From assembly GCF_018221465.1 (NCBI RefSeq), contig NZ_JAAIKR010000001.1:310001-374000 (forward strand): a stretch of 64,000 nucleotides of DNA, given 5' to 3'. Of the stretch, positions 47,340 to 57,611 are shown piece by piece. Position 1 is the first letter of the stretch. Every line of letters starts with the position of its first letter. Made by a program: the position numbers and the translations under genes. The notes under the pieces are model-generated. The model ran no database searches. It was not told where the DNA came from and worked only from the letters and a program-made list of their open reading frames with translations. The DNA comes from Shewanella intestini (GTDB lineage Bacteria > Pseudomonadota > Gammaproteobacteria > Enterobacterales > Shewanellaceae).

Positions 47340-48782
47340 TTATTGATTTGCTTTTGGCTGTACCAATGGGCGTAAATCAATTGTCGATTGGGCCATAGTG
47401 TAAGCAAATTGCGCATAAACAGCCACGTTTTGTGCTAATGCCTCTGGGTCAATTTTATCTAATGTGTCATTTGGTGTGTGGTGGTAATCAAAGTAATCAG
47501 TACCATCTTGTCTTAATGATGCAACTGGCACACCTAACTTGGGTAGCATAGATACGTCTGGGCCGCCGTAAGCATTGTTATTTCCTGGCGCAACACCCAC
47601 TTCGCTAAGCAATGCATGTTCTTGTAACACTTTATCGACTACCTCAGGGTTCACCTTGACATCTAATTGATAAATTCTTCCTGCACCAAAATCTGACTCT
47701 GTAGCGATGTAATGTTTTGCCATTTCCTGAGCATGTGCTTTGGCATAGGCTTTACCTCCCACAAGTCCCAGTTCTTCAGCTGCATATAGTACGACTCTTA
47801 TGGTTCTAGCTGGTTTTTGTGGTAAATCTTGTATTAACTTACCTGCAGCCGCCACAATGGCGACACCTGCACCATCATCAATTGCACCTGTACCTTCATC
47901 CCATGAGTCTAAATGCGCGCTAATAAGAACAACTTCTTCAGGTTTAGTACTGCCGGTCACCTCAGCAATAACGTTATAAGAGGTGGCAACTCCGCGGTTT
48001 TGAGAGGATAGGTTTAGTGATAATGTGATGGGTTGCTGACGCTTTAGCATGGCGTTAATTAAGTCTGCATCTGGGTTTGACATTGCTGCCGCAGGAATTT
48101 TAACTACGTCATTTTGATAACGCATCATGCCAGTATGTGCCATACGGTCGTGATCAGTACCAATTGAGCGAATAACAACCGCAACCGCGCCTTTCTTCGC
48201 AGCTTCTACTGCGCCTTTTGAGCGGCCGCCGACAGTCATCACATAGCCTTTAGCTGTACGATGGCGCTCCGTTTTATGATCGATAAAAACAATTTTACCT
48301 TTTACGTCAGCGGCGTTAGCTTCGATTAGAGACTGTAAATCGTCAAAGCGGATAATTGGGGCCGTTATACCTTCTTTAGGTGTAGCAACACTGCCACCGA
48401 GCGCGGTAATAACCAATGGTTGTGGATAAGGTGCGGTAATACTGGCCGATGCATAACCACGAAGCCAAACAGGTACTTGTACAGGTTCTTTATAAACTTT
48501 ATCAAACCCAAGGTGCGTGAGCTTTTTTACTGCCCAATCTACTGCAATTAGATCTTGCTCGGTGCCAGCAAGCCTTGGGCCAACTTCTACGGTTAATGAC
48601 TCGACAATGTCATAGGCTAAGGTAGAGTTCAGAGCCTGTTTTGCTAATTGACGGTTGATAGTCGCGTTGGCTTCAATGGTTGGGGTGGTTGCATTTTGGG
48701 GTGAGTTGTTGTCAAGTTGTTGGCAACCACTGATAAGTCCAACAGATAGTGCCCATAGGACTACAAAAGCTTTTTGTTTCAT
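47340..48782 (-). CDS. M28-family zinc metallopeptidase, lipoprotein
   Basis: A 480-residue peptidase. A lipoprotein signal (LSVGLISGC) at the N-terminus suggests an outer-membrane or periplasmic lipoprotein. A PA-type inserted domain lies at about 110-255. The M28 core has zinc ligands in SAHLDSWDEGTGAIDDGAG, AEELGLVGGKAYAKAH, TESDFGAG and DYHHTPNDT. Related enzymes are aminopeptidases or carboxypeptidases of the PGCP group. Substrate unknown. Convergent with yaaA. Confidence 0.9.
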   Translation of the reverse strand: MKQKAFVVLWALSVGLISGCQQLDNNSPQNATTPTIEANATINRQLAKQALNSTLAYDIVESLTVEVGPRLAGTEQDLIAVDWAVKKLTHLGFDKVYKEPVQVPVWLRGYASASITAPYPQPLVITALGGSVATPKEGITAPIIRFDDLQSLIEANAADVKGKIVFIDHKTERHRTAKGYVMTVGGRSKGAVEAAKKGAVAVVIRSIGTDHDRMAHTGMMRYQNDVVKIPAAAMSNPDADLINAMLKRQQPITLSLNLSSQNRGVATSYNVIAEVTGSTKPEEVVLISAHLDSWDEGTGAIDDGAGVAIVAAAGKLIQDLPQKPARTIRVVLYAAEELGLVGGKAYAKAHAQEMAKHYIATESDFGAGRIYQLDVKVNPEVVDKVLQEHALLSEVGVAPGNNNAYGGPDVSMLPKLGVPVASLRQDGTDYFDYHHTPNDTLDKIDPEALAQNVAVYAQFAYTMAQSTIDLRPLVQPKANQ

Positions 48783-48916
48783 GATTTTCCTTTCATTTTA
48801 TTATCTAAGTCTCACTTTTTTTTACAATCTAACAAAAAGTGTGCTTCATGTCCCGACTCTATTTTTAAGGTAACGCTATATTAGTCTTGGGTTAGTTGAG
48901 GAGATAGAAGGAAGTC

Positions 48917-49213
48917 ATGAACATAGAAAAAATGCAGCAGCAAGCAGATCATGCAGTAGTGTTGTTAAAAGCATTAGCTAACGAGCGCCGACTGTTTATT
49001 TTGTGTCATTTGTTAAATGAAGGGGAGATGTGTGTTGGCGAAATGAACAAGAAACTTGGTCTTAGTCAATCGGCATTATCTCAACATCTTGCGTGGTTAC
49101 GTAAAGACAATTTAGTTTGTACTCGAAAAGAGGCTCAAACCGTATTTTATTCCCTAAAGAGTTTAGAGGTTCGCGAGTTAATCCAAGTTCTGGATAACAT
49201 GTATTGTCATTAA
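48917..49213 (+). CDS. ArsR-family transcriptional regulator, HlyU-like
   Basis: A 98-residue winged-helix regulator (VVLLKALANERRLFILCHLL, KKLGLSQSALSQHLAWLRKDNLV, CTRKEAQTVFYSLKSLEV). It closely resembles Vibrio HlyU and SqrR/BigR types that sense redox or persulfide through two cysteines. Cys30 and Cys97 occupy the positions of the HlyU pair; Cys39 and Cys68 are additional. No metal-binding CxCxx motif of ArsR is seen. Monocistronic with its own terminator; targets unknown. Confidence 0.85.
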   Translation: MNIEKMQQQADHAVVLLKALANERRLFILCHLLNEGEMCVGEMNKKLGLSQSALSQHLAWLRKDNLVCTRKEAQTVFYSLKSLEVRELIQVLDNMYCH

Positions 49214-49252
49214 TTTTATATTAAATTAATAAATAGAAACTAACCTAATATT

Positions 49253-49293
49253 GACGCCTTAATATCATCACTATGAATATTGGGGCGTTTTTT
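49253..49293 (+). terminator. terminator after the HlyU-like gene
   Basis: ACGCCTTAATAT / ATATTGGGGCGT stem of 12 bp with two G-T pairs, 11-base loop and T7. Confidence 0.8.
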
Positions 49294-49430
49294 TATGGAT
49301 GGTATTTTTGAGCCCCGTCATTTTACTCGCGATGAAAAGCGATTTGATGGGAGATTAATATTCAATTAAGGTCATTAATCAATAACCAGAATATGTGAGT
49401 GATTTTATTGATAACGAATGTTAAGCAAAA

Positions 49431-49454
49431 AAAAACCGGCCTAAGCCGGTTTTT
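49431..49454 (-). terminator. terminator of rpsT
   Basis: AAAAACCGGC / GCCGGTTTTT, with a loop of CTAA (TTAG on minus), and a long T run on the minus strand. Confidence 0.9.
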
Positions 49455-49471
49455 GGTATTCAATGAAAAAA

Positions 49472-49738
49472 TTAAGCAACAAGTGCTTTAATTTTTGCAT
49501 TTAGACGCGCTTTTTGACGAGCGGCTTTATTCTTATGAATAAGACCTTTAGTCGCCATACGGTCAACGATCGGTTGTGCAACTGCGAACGCTTCTGTAGC
49601 CGCTTTGTGGTCACCGCTCTGAATAGCAGCGATAACTTTTTTCACGTAAGTGCGTAACATTGAGCGACGGCTTGCGTTATGCTGGCGACGCTTCTCAGAT
49701 TGAAGCGCGCGCTTCTTTGCAGACTTGCTATTAGCCAA
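49472..49738 (-). CDS. rpsT: 30S ribosomal protein S20
   Basis: An 88-residue S20 protein ([47 protein letters not shown]). The start is TTG at 49738 with AGGAG 7 bases upstream; the frame opens further back but nothing before TTG resembles S20. Escherichia coli rpsT also starts with UUG, and the weak start is part of its translational autoregulation, so the same may hold here. Divergent from murJ. Confidence 0.96.
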   Translation of the reverse strand: MANSKSAKKRALQSEKRRQHNASRRSMLRTYVKKVIAAIQSGDHKAATEAFAVAQPIVDRMATKGLIHKNKAARQKARLNAKIKALVA

Positions 49739-49996
49739 GGTGCAACTCCTAAAAACTGGATTTGATACTTTTAAAGGCCGAGGAATATGCCTGCTTTTAA
49801 TCATTTTGTCAATAATTATGTTTGAATAATCGTCATTTAAACAAATTAATCAAACGAGCATGCTTATCTTCAACCCAACTCGTGTAAAATGTGGCGCAAT
49901 TCTATCAGCTCTTATTCATCTGTGACAGAGCTGTAATAGAATATTTGTCATAAAAATGATTATTTTTTGGAGTCATGGTGAAGTTTTGGAGGCCAT

Positions 49997-51556
49997 TTGA
50001 GCAAAAAGCTGTTTAAGTCTGGGATGATAGTTAGTTTCATGACATTGATATCCCGCGTATTAGGTTTGGTGAGAGATGTTGTTATTGCCAACTTAATGGG
50101 CGCAGGAAGTAACGCCGACGTTTTTATATTTGCCAATAAGATCCCTAACTTCTTACGTAGATTATTTGCTGAAGGAGCCTTTGCCCAAGCATTTGTTCCT
50201 GTTTTAACTGAGTATCAGGAAAAACACACTGAAGAAGAAACTCGAGTGTTACTTAGTAAAGTTGCGGGTACGTTAGGTGGCTTGGTATCCATCGTGACCC
50301 TAATTGGTGTGATTGGCTCGCCAATATTAGCGGCATTATTTGGTGGTGGCTGGTTTATACAGTGGCTTAATGATGGCCCTGATGCAGCTAAATTTGAACA
50401 AGCACAGTTGATGCTGAAAATTACCTTTCCCTATTTGTGGTTTATTACCTTTACCGCACTGGCAGGCTCTATCTTAAACACCCGAGGACGATTTGCGGTT
50501 TCTGCTTTTACGCCTGTATTTTTGAATATTTCCATTATTGCATTTGCACTATGGTATGCACCAACGCTTCCTAGTCCTGAAATCGGTTTGGCTTGGGGGG
50601 TTTTTGTTGGTGGCTTAGTTCAGTTTTTATTTCAAATTCCATTCTTATTAAAAGAGAATGCGTTGGTTAAACCTTCTTGGGGATGGCAGCATCCTGGCGT
50701 TGTGAAAATAAGAACGTTAATGATCCCAGCATTATTTGGGGTGTCGGTATCTCAAATCAACCTGTTATTTGACACGTTCATCGCCTCTTTTTTAATGACA
50801 GGTTCTATTAGTTGGCTATATTACTCTGACCGTCTGCTTGAGTTTCCATTAGGGTTATTTGGGATTGCCATTGCGACAGTGATTTTACCTGCGTTATCTA
50901 AAAAGCATATTAATAATGAAGCGAAAGATTTTGGGTTGACCATGGATTGGGGGGTCAAGTCTATTATGTTACTTGGCGTGCCTGCAATGATGGGACTTAT
51001 CGTATTGGCTCAGCCTATGTTAATGGTGCTTTTTATGCGTGGTGCATTTGGTATCACCGATGTAGAGATGGCATCGTATAGTTTAATTGCTTATGGAAGT
51101 GGTTTATTTAGTTTTATGATCATTAAAGTTTTAGCGCCAGGTTATTACTCGCGCCAAGACACAAAAACGCCGGTAAAATATGGCATTATTGCTATGGTCA
51201 GTAATATGGTATTCAATTTAATTTTGGCCATTCCGTTCGGTTATGTTGGTTTAGCTATTGCTACATCAATGTCGGCATTGTTGAATGCGACATTATTGTA
51301 TCGTGGATTGCATAAGTTGGGTGTATATCGGGTTACTCGTTCAACGATTATCTTTGCTGTACAAGTGGTGTTTGCTGCAGCAATAATGGTGGCGGTAATT
51401 TTATTTAATTTACCGAGTCAAGCTCAGTGGTTAGATTGGGCATTCACACAACGCGCTTGGATGTTATCCGTGTTAATTTTTGGTGGTGCGGTTGCTTATT
51501 TATTGAGCTTGGCTTTGCTTGGCGTTAGACCTCGACATTTGAAGGCAACGGTTTAA
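49997..51556 (+). CDS. murJ: lipid II flippase MurJ
   Basis: A 519-residue MOP-superfamily membrane protein with about 14 helices that flips lipid II for peptidoglycan synthesis. SKKLFKSGMIVSFMTLISRVLGLVRDVVIANLMG, NKIPNFLRRLFAEGAFAQAFVPVL and SDRLLEFPLGLFGIAIATVILPAL are hallmarks. The start is TTG at 49997 with GGAGG 4 bases upstream. Followed by ribF after 75 bases, the common order rpsT-murJ-ribF-ileS-lspA. Confidence 0.96.
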   Translation: MSKKLFKSGMIVSFMTLISRVLGLVRDVVIANLMGAGSNADVFIFANKIPNFLRRLFAEGAFAQAFVPVLTEYQEKHTEEETRVLLSKVAGTLGGLVSIVTLIGVIGSPILAALFGGGWFIQWLNDGPDAAKFEQAQLMLKITFPYLWFITFTALAGSILNTRGRFAVSAFTPVFLNISIIAFALWYAPTLPSPEIGLAWGVFVGGLVQFLFQIPFLLKENALVKPSWGWQHPGVVKIRTLMIPALFGVSVSQINLLFDTFIASFLMTGSISWLYYSDRLLEFPLGLFGIAIATVILPALSKKHINNEAKDFGLTMDWGVKSIMLLGVPAMMGLIVLAQPMLMVLFMRGAFGITDVEMASYSLIAYGSGLFSFMIIKVLAPGYYSRQDTKTPVKYGIIAMVSNMVFNLILAIPFGYVGLAIATSMSALLNATLLYRGLHKLGVYRVTRSTIIFAVQVVFAAAIMVAVILFNLPSQAQWLDWAFTQRAWMLSVLIFGGAVAYLLSLALLGVRPRHLKATV

Positions 51557-51631
51557 TGCGTGTGTGACTTTATGTGAAGGGTTGTTTGGGTATATAATCT
51601 GCCGATTTATTAATATTAGAATCTAGGTGTA

Positions 51632-52567
51632 ATGGAATTAATTCGCGGAATACATAATATTTCACCTGCTCATCATGGCTGCGTTCTCACTATCGGTAAT
51701 TTCGATGGCGTGCATCGTGGTCATGCTCAGGTGATAAAGAATTTGGTCGATAAAGCTCACCATTTTCAATTGCCTGCGATGCTAATGACCTTTGAGCCTC
51801 AACCTCGAGAACTGTTTTTAGGCGATAAAGCGCCCGCGAGAATTAGTTTATTGAGAGATAAAATGCAGTTACTTGATGAACTTGGCATTGAGAAACTAAT
51901 TTGTATTAACTTTACACCTGCTTTTGCCAAACAACCGGCAGATGCTTTTATTGAAGACTTGCTCGTTAAAAAACTGGGTGTTAAATACCTTGTTGTCGGT
52001 GATGATTTTTGCTTCGGTAAAGGTCGTGAAGGCAATTTTAATATGTTACTAAAAGCAGGGGTAAAGCATGGGTTTACTGTTGTCAGTACTCAAAGTTTTA
52101 TCGTTGGCTCGCAACGCGTCAGTTCAACTGCAGTACGTGAACAATTAGCGTTAGGGCATTTAGAGCAAGCAAGACGTTTATTAGGACACCCCGTATTATT
52201 AAATGGCCGCGTTGCTCATGGTCAAAAATTGGGGCGTACTATTGGTTTTCCAACGGCAAATGTGGCTTTAAAAAGACATGTAGTACCTGTTAAAGGCGTG
52301 TTTGCTGTCAGGTTAAGTTGGCAAGGGAGTCATCTTTATGAAGGCGTTGCTAACATTGGTTACCGACCAACAGTACAAGGGCAAACATGCCAGTTAGAAG
52401 TACACTTATTTGATTTTGATGGCGATCTTTATGGTAAACGCGTCAAAGTAGAATTAGTCGCTAAAATCCGAGATGAGCAACCTTTTAGTTCCTTGGATGC
52501 GTTAAAGAAACAAATTATAAATGATGCAAATGAAGCAAAAGCTTTATTTAGTAATGATGCTAGTTGA
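51632..52567 (+). CDS. ribF: bifunctional riboflavin kinase / FAD synthetase
   Basis: A 311-residue enzyme making FMN and FAD. The N-terminal nucleotidyltransferase domain has TIGNFDGVHRGH and VVGDDFCFGKGREG; SSTAVREQLALG follows. The C-terminal flavokinase domain begins near residue 185 (GRVAHGQKLGRTIGFPTANV). No FMN riboswitch was seen upstream. First gene of ribF-ileS-lspA-fkpB-ispH. Confidence 0.97.
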   Translation: MELIRGIHNISPAHHGCVLTIGNFDGVHRGHAQVIKNLVDKAHHFQLPAMLMTFEPQPRELFLGDKAPARISLLRDKMQLLDELGIEKLICINFTPAFAKQPADAFIEDLLVKKLGVKYLVVGDDFCFGKGREGNFNMLLKAGVKHGFTVVSTQSFIVGSQRVSSTAVREQLALGHLEQARRLLGHPVLLNGRVAHGQKLGRTIGFPTANVALKRHVVPVKGVFAVRLSWQGSHLYEGVANIGYRPTVQGQTCQLEVHLFDFDGDLYGKRVKVELVAKIRDEQPFSSLDALKKQIINDANEAKALFSNDAS

Positions 52568-52616
52568 GCAATTCAACTGACAGAACAATACAGTTTAAAT
52601 AAACGGTGTGGGATCA

Positions 52617-55436
52617 ATGACCGACTATAAATCTACTCTAAACTTACCGGAAACAGAGTTTCCGATGCGCGGCAATTTGGCTAATCGTGAGCCAAAAATG
52701 TTATCTCGTTGGACAGAAGAGGGGCTTTATCAAAAGATCCGCGACAGCCGAAGTGGTCGTGACCCATTTATTCTTCATGATGGTCCGCCTTATGCTAATG
52801 GTAGTATTCATATTGGTCACTCAGTTAACAAAATTCTAAAAGACATTATTGTTAAAGCTAAAACCATGTCTGGTTTTGATGCACCTTACATTCCTGGTTG
52901 GGATTGTCATGGTCTACCGATTGAGCTTAAAGTTGAGCAGAAAGTAGGTAAACCAGGCAAAAAAGTCACCAGTGCTGAGTTCCGTGAAGAATGTCGTAAG
53001 TACGCTAAAACGCAGGTAGAAGGCCAGCGTGATGACTTTATTCGTCTAGGTGTATTAGGTGATTGGAATAATCCTTACCTAACCATGGATTTTGCGACTG
53101 AAGCTAATATTGTTCGTTCTTTGTCTAAAGTGATTAAAAGCGGTCATTTACACAAAGGGGTGAAACCTGTTCATTGGTGTACTGATTGTGGTTCTGCATT
53201 AGCTGAAGCTGAAGTGGAATATGAAGATAAAACATCACCTGCAATTGACGTGGCATTTAATGCTGTTGATAGCCAAGCCGTCGCGGCTAAATTTGGTGTC
53301 GAAGTCACCGGCGATATCGCCATGGTTATTTGGACAACCACACCTTGGACATTACCTGCTAACCGTGCATTGTCAATTAGCCCTGAATTAGATTATTCAT
53401 TGGTTGAATTAACGAAAGATGACAACACTCAAACGGTTATTTTAGCGCAAGTATTGATTGAGTCTTGTGTTGAGCGTTTTGGCGCGCAAAGTCACAAAGT
53501 TTTAGCGGAAGTCAAAGGGGCGCAGTTAGAACTTATGCGCTTTAATCATCCTTTTTATGCCTTTGATGTGCCGGCTATTTTAGGTGACCACGTTACAACT
53601 GATGCCGGTACAGGTATTGTTCATACCGCTCCTGGTCACGGTCAAGATGACTTTGTAGTAGGTCAAAAATATAACCTTGAAGTGGCTAACCCTGTTGGTG
53701 ACAACGGTGTTTATAAAGCCGATACCGAAATATTTGCCGGTCAACATGTGTTTAAAGCGAATGATAATGTCGTTGCGCTGCTTGAAGAAAAAGGCGTGTT
53801 GTTGAGCCATGTTGCTTATCGCCACAGTTACCCTCATTGCTGGCGTCATAAAACCCCAATTATTTTCCGTGCAACACCGCAGTGGTTTATTTCAATGGAC
53901 AATAATGGTCTGCGCAAGCAAGCCTTATCAGAAATTGCACAAACCCAGTGGTTGCCTGATTGGGGACAAAACCGTATTGAAAAAATGGTTGAAAACCGTC
54001 CTGACTGGTGTATTTCACGTCAACGTACGTGGGGGGTGCCTATCACGTTATTTGTTCACCGTGAAACTGAAGAGTTACACCCTGATAGCGTGTCATTAAT
54101 GGAACGTGTTGCTCATAAAATTGAACAACAAGGTATTCAAGCGTGGTGGGATCTTGATGCAAGCGAGTTACTCGGTGATGAAGCTGAGCAGTATCGTAAA
54201 GTAACCGACACATTAGATGTTTGGTATGACTCCGGTTCAACGTTCTCAACAGTTGTTGATTCTCGCCCTGAATTTAATGGCCACGGTGTCGACTTATATT
54301 TAGAAGGCAGTGATCAACATCGTGGTTGGTTTATGTCATCGTTAATGATTTCAACTGCTATGAACGGTAAAGCGCCATACAAACAGGTGCTGACTCATGG
54401 TTTCACTGTTGATGGTAAAGGCAGAAAAATGTCTAAGTCTATTGGTAATGTGATTACACCATTGCAAGTAACCAATAAATTAGGCGCTGACATTCTGCGT
54501 TTATGGGTGGCAGCAACCGATTACAGCGGTGAAATGACCGTTTCTGATGAAATCTTAAATCGTAGCGCAGATGCTTATCGCCGTATTCGTAACACAGCCC
54601 GTTTCTTATTAGCTAACTTAAATGGCTTCAACCCAGAAACCGATATGGTGGCTTCTGAAGACATGGTTGCTCTTGACCGTTGGGTTGTTCGCCGCGCAGC
54701 AGCACTGCAAGAAGAAATTATTGCCGCTTACGACCAATATAACTTCCATCAGGTTACGCAAAAATTAATGCAGTTCTGCTCTGTAGAATTAGGTTCGTTC
54801 TACTTAGATATCATTAAAGATCGTCAATATACTGCTAAGCAAGAAGGTCATGCTCGTCGTAGCTGTCAATCTGCCTTATATCAAATTTCAGAAGCCATGG
54901 TGCGTTGGATGACACCTATTTTAAGCTTTACTGCAGATGAAATTTGGCAGTTATTACCTGGTGAGCGTAGTGAGTATGTGTTCACTGAAGAGTGGTATCA
55001 AGGCCTTAACGCCGTTACTCTTGAGTCTGACTTAAGTGATGAGTATTGGGCTCAGCTATTGGCCGTGCGTAATGAAGTGAACAAAGTACTTGAACAAGCT
55101 CGTCGTGATAAACGTATCGGTGGTTCTTTAGAGGCAAATGTTACTTTATACGCGGCGAGTGATTTGGTCGCTGAATTAACCAAAGTAGGTGATGAACTTC
55201 GCTTTGTATTGCTCACATCGAAAGTAACGGTTGCTGATATTGCCCAAGCGGGTGATGATGCGGTTGATACAGAGCTGGCAACATTAAAATTATCGGTAGT
55301 GAAAAGTGAAGCGCAAAAATGTGAACGCTGTTGGCATTACCGTGAAGAGGTTGGCACTATCGATTCTCACCCTACACTTTGTCATCGTTGCGTTACCAAT
55401 ATTGAAGGTGACGGCGAACAACGTGAATTTGCTTAA
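52617..55436 (+). CDS. ileS: isoleucyl-tRNA synthetase
   Basis: A 939-residue class I synthetase. [26 protein letters not shown] is the family start (ATG 52617; the frame also opens at GTG 52608). The HIGH motif is in [10 protein letters not shown] and KMSKS in [10 protein letters not shown]; the CP1 editing domain lies between. The C-terminal zinc site is [10 protein letters not shown] ... CHRC. Sensitive-type bacterial IleS. Confidence 0.98.
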   Translation: MTDYKSTLNLPETEFPMRGNLANREPKMLSRWTEEGLYQKIRDSRSGRDPFILHDGPPYANGSIHIGHSVNKILKDIIVKAKTMSGFDAPYIPGWDCHGLPIELKVEQKVGKPGKKVTSAEFREECRKYAKTQVEGQRDDFIRLGVLGDWNNPYLTMDFATEANIVRSLSKVIKSGHLHKGVKPVHWCTDCGSALAEAEVEYEDKTSPAIDVAFNAVDSQAVAAKFGVEVTGDIAMVIWTTTPWTLPANRALSISPELDYSLVELTKDDNTQTVILAQVLIESCVERFGAQSHKVLAEVKGAQLELMRFNHPFYAFDVPAILGDHVTTDAGTGIVHTAPGHGQDDFVVGQKYNLEVANPVGDNGVYKADTEIFAGQHVFKANDNVVALLEEKGVLLSHVAYRHSYPHCWRHKTPIIFRATPQWFISMDNNGLRKQALSEIAQTQWLPDWGQNRIEKMVENRPDWCISRQRTWGVPITLFVHRETEELHPDSVSLMERVAHKIEQQGIQAWWDLDASELLGDEAEQYRKVTDTLDVWYDSGSTFSTVVDSRPEFNGHGVDLYLEGSDQHRGWFMSSLMISTAMNGKAPYKQVLTHGFTVDGKGRKMSKSIGNVITPLQVTNKLGADILRLWVAATDYSGEMTVSDEILNRSADAYRRIRNTARFLLANLNGFNPETDMVASEDMVALDRWVVRRAAALQEEIIAAYDQYNFHQVTQKLMQFCSVELGSFYLDIIKDRQYTAKQEGHARRSCQSALYQISEAMVRWMTPILSFTADEIWQLLPGERSEYVFTEEWYQGLNAVTLESDLSDEYWAQLLAVRNEVNKVLEQARRDKRIGGSLEANVTLYAASDLVAELTKVGDELRFVLLTSKVTVADIAQAGDDAVDTELATLKLSVVKSEAQKCERCWHYREEVGTIDSHPTLCHRCVTNIEGDGEQREFA

Positions 55437-55445
55437 GGACAAATA

Positions 55446-55940
55446 ATGCCTCTTACGTTAAAAGAAAGTGGCATTCGTTGGTATTGGGTAGCTGTATTGG
55501 CATTTATTGCTGATCAGCTATCTAAGCAATGGGTGTTAAGTCATTTCAAATTGTATGAATCAGTTAATTTACTGCCTTTTTTTAATTTTACTTATGTTCA
55601 AAACCCGGGTGCAGCATTCAGTTTTTTGAGTGATGCAGGTGGGTGGCAAATTTGGTTTTTTTCAACCATCGCGGTTGGTTTTAGTGTCATTTTAACTTAC
55701 TGGTTACGTAAACAACCAGCAAGTATGTGGCGTGCAAATTTGGCTTACACCTTAATTATTGGTGGAGCATTAGGTAATCTTGTTGATCGTTTGCAGCATG
55801 GCTTTGTGGTTGATTTTCTAGATTTTTATTGGAAAACGGCTCATTTTCCAGCATTCAATATCGCTGACTCAGCCATATTTATTGGTGCTGTATTAATCAT
55901 CTGGGAATCTTTTACACAAGATAATAAACCATCACAATAA
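55446..55940 (+). CDS. lspA: lipoprotein signal peptidase (signal peptidase II)
   Basis: A 164-residue inner-membrane aspartyl protease with four helices that removes signal peptides from prolipoproteins. YVQNPGAAFSFL, GALGNLVDRLQHGFVVDFLDF and FPAFNIADSAIFIG carry the catalytic Asp residues and conserved Asn. It lies 9 bases after ileS. Confidence 0.97.
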   Translation: MPLTLKESGIRWYWVAVLAFIADQLSKQWVLSHFKLYESVNLLPFFNFTYVQNPGAAFSFLSDAGGWQIWFFSTIAVGFSVILTYWLRKQPASMWRANLAYTLIIGGALGNLVDRLQHGFVVDFLDFYWKTAHFPAFNIADSAIFIGAVLIIWESFTQDNKPSQ

Positions 55941-55955
55941 GGACTCTGTGACCGC

Positions 55956-56384
55956 ATGACACAAGTGAATGCTATTGTTTGCCATATGAATATTAAGTTA
56001 GAAGATGGCTCTACTGCTGACAGTACTCAAGCTTCAGGTAAACCTGCTAAGTTAATTCTTGGCGATCAAAGTTTAAGCCCTGCGTTTGAGGCTGAAATTA
56101 AACAACTTAATGTCGGTGAAAAACACACATTCACTTTAGAGGCGGTTGATGCCTTTGGTGAGTCAAACCCCGATTCAATTCATTATCTTGATAAGACGCG
56201 CTTTCCTGCTGATATGACACTTGAAGAAGGTGTCATTGTTAGCTTTGCTGGACCTCATGACAGTGAAATTGCAGGGATTATTCGCAATGTTGCGGGCGAC
56301 TCTGTCACCGTGGATTTAAATCATCCGTTAGCAGGACATGCGATTACGTTTGAATTAGATGTTGTTGACGTTCTAACTCAATAG
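55956..56384 (+). CDS. fkpB: FKBP-type peptidyl-prolyl isomerase FkpB (SlpA)
   Basis: A 142-residue SlyD-like isomerase without the metal tail: [56 protein letters not shown] and [20 protein letters not shown]. Conserved between lspA and ispH in gammaproteobacteria. Role in the operon not established. Confidence 0.92.
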   Translation: MTQVNAIVCHMNIKLEDGSTADSTQASGKPAKLILGDQSLSPAFEAEIKQLNVGEKHTFTLEAVDAFGESNPDSIHYLDKTRFPADMTLEEGVIVSFAGPHDSEIAGIIRNVAGDSVTVDLNHPLAGHAITFELDVVDVLTQ

Positions 56385-56394
56385 GATACCGATT

Positions 56395-57354
56395 ATGTTA
56401 AAAGTGGACCCAACCTCACCAGAGTTAAATATTCTGCTGGCTAACCCTCGTGGTTTTTGCGCTGGGGTAGACAGAGCCATTAGTATTGTTGAGCGTGCGT
56501 TAGAGTTATTTGAGCCACCTATTTATGTGCGCCATGAAGTGGTACATAACCGCTATGTGGTTGAAAACTTAAAGCAACGTGGCGCAATTTTTGTAGATGA
56601 GTTAGAGCAAGTACCGGATCAAAGCATTGTTATTTTTAGTGCTCATGGTGTTTCACAGGCTGTTCGTCAAAAAGCAAAAGCTCGCGGCTTAAAGGTGTTC
56701 GATGCGACGTGTCCTTTAGTGACAAAAGTACATTTGCAAGTAACCCGAGCAAGTCGTAAAGGTATTGAGTGCATTTTGATTGGTCATGCTGGTCATCCTG
56801 AAGTTGAAGGTACAATGGGGCAATACGACAACCGTAAAGGTGGCGTGTATTTAATCGAGTCCCCTGAAGATGTTGTGTCGCTGCAAGTTAAAAACCCTGA
56901 AAATTTATGCTTTGTTACTCAAACAACGCTGTCAGTTGATGACACGTTAGATATTATTTCAGCATTGCAAGCGCGATTCCCATCAATAGAAGGGCCGAGA
57001 AAAGACGATATTTGTTATGCGACTCAAAATCGACAAGATGCGGTAAGAAGCTTATCTAGTGATGTCGATTTAATGATTGTCGTGGGGTCGAAAAACAGCT
57101 CAAATTCAAATCGATTGCGTGAGCTTGCTGAAAAACAAAAAATTCAAGCTTATTTAGTTGATACTGCCGTGGACGTAGAAGCTAATTGGTTTGATGGTGT
57201 AAATCGTGTTGCCGTCACCGCGGGGGCGTCAGCGCCTGAGGTTTTAGTGCAACAGGTCGTAGAGGCCATTGCGGCATTAGCGCCAAGCGCTGTGACTGAG
57301 GTAGAAGGGCGAAAAGAGGATACTGTTTTTGCTGTTCCTGCCGAGTTAAGGTAA
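56395..57354 (+). CDS. ispH: 4-hydroxy-3-methylbut-2-enyl diphosphate reductase
   Basis: A 319-residue iron-sulfur enzyme that makes IPP and DMAPP in the last step of the MEP pathway. The three cluster cysteines are in [24 protein letters not shown] and [28 protein letters not shown]-type block ([14 protein letters not shown]) and SSNSNRL are also present. Last gene of the ribF operon. Confidence 0.97.
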   Translation: MLKVDPTSPELNILLANPRGFCAGVDRAISIVERALELFEPPIYVRHEVVHNRYVVENLKQRGAIFVDELEQVPDQSIVIFSAHGVSQAVRQKAKARGLKVFDATCPLVTKVHLQVTRASRKGIECILIGHAGHPEVEGTMGQYDNRKGGVYLIESPEDVVSLQVKNPENLCFVTQTTLSVDDTLDIISALQARFPSIEGPRKDDICYATQNRQDAVRSLSSDVDLMIVVGSKNSSNSNRLRELAEKQKIQAYLVDTAVDVEANWFDGVNRVAVTAGASAPEVLVQQVVEAIAALAPSAVTEVEGRKEDTVFAVPAELR

Positions 57355-57361
57355 AAATTAA

Positions 57362-57414
57362 CCTTAGAAACAATAAAACCTAAAGCAATGCTTTAGGTTT
57401 TATTGTTTCTAAGG
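57362..57414. terminator. 25-bp perfect hairpin after ispH
   Basis: Two 25-base arms (starting CCTTAGAAACAATAAAACCT) pair perfectly around an AAT loop, 7 bases after the ispH stop. The core would terminate in both directions. It is unusually long. Confidence 0.9.
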
Positions 57415-57611
57415 CACAGTAATTTAACAACTTTTACAATAAGTCTTTAGGATGAATATATAAGTGCTAGTTAATATATGTATTTGATACTAGATGAGTC
57501 GATGTAAGTCGGTTATGATGGATAATTAATCATCGTAGTGTAAGTTTAAGATTTTAAAAGATTATCGTACATTGCCAATGCGTAAATATGGCAATTTATG
57601 GAGGGTTGACG

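Noticed and set aside
51592-51632. Possible FMN riboswitch before ribF
   Set aside because: The gap from murJ is only 75 bases and contains none of the conserved FMN aptamer helices.
53580-54249. Minus-strand ORFs inside ileS
   Set aside because: They lie antisense to a well-conserved synthetase gene and have no recognisable product or ribosome site.
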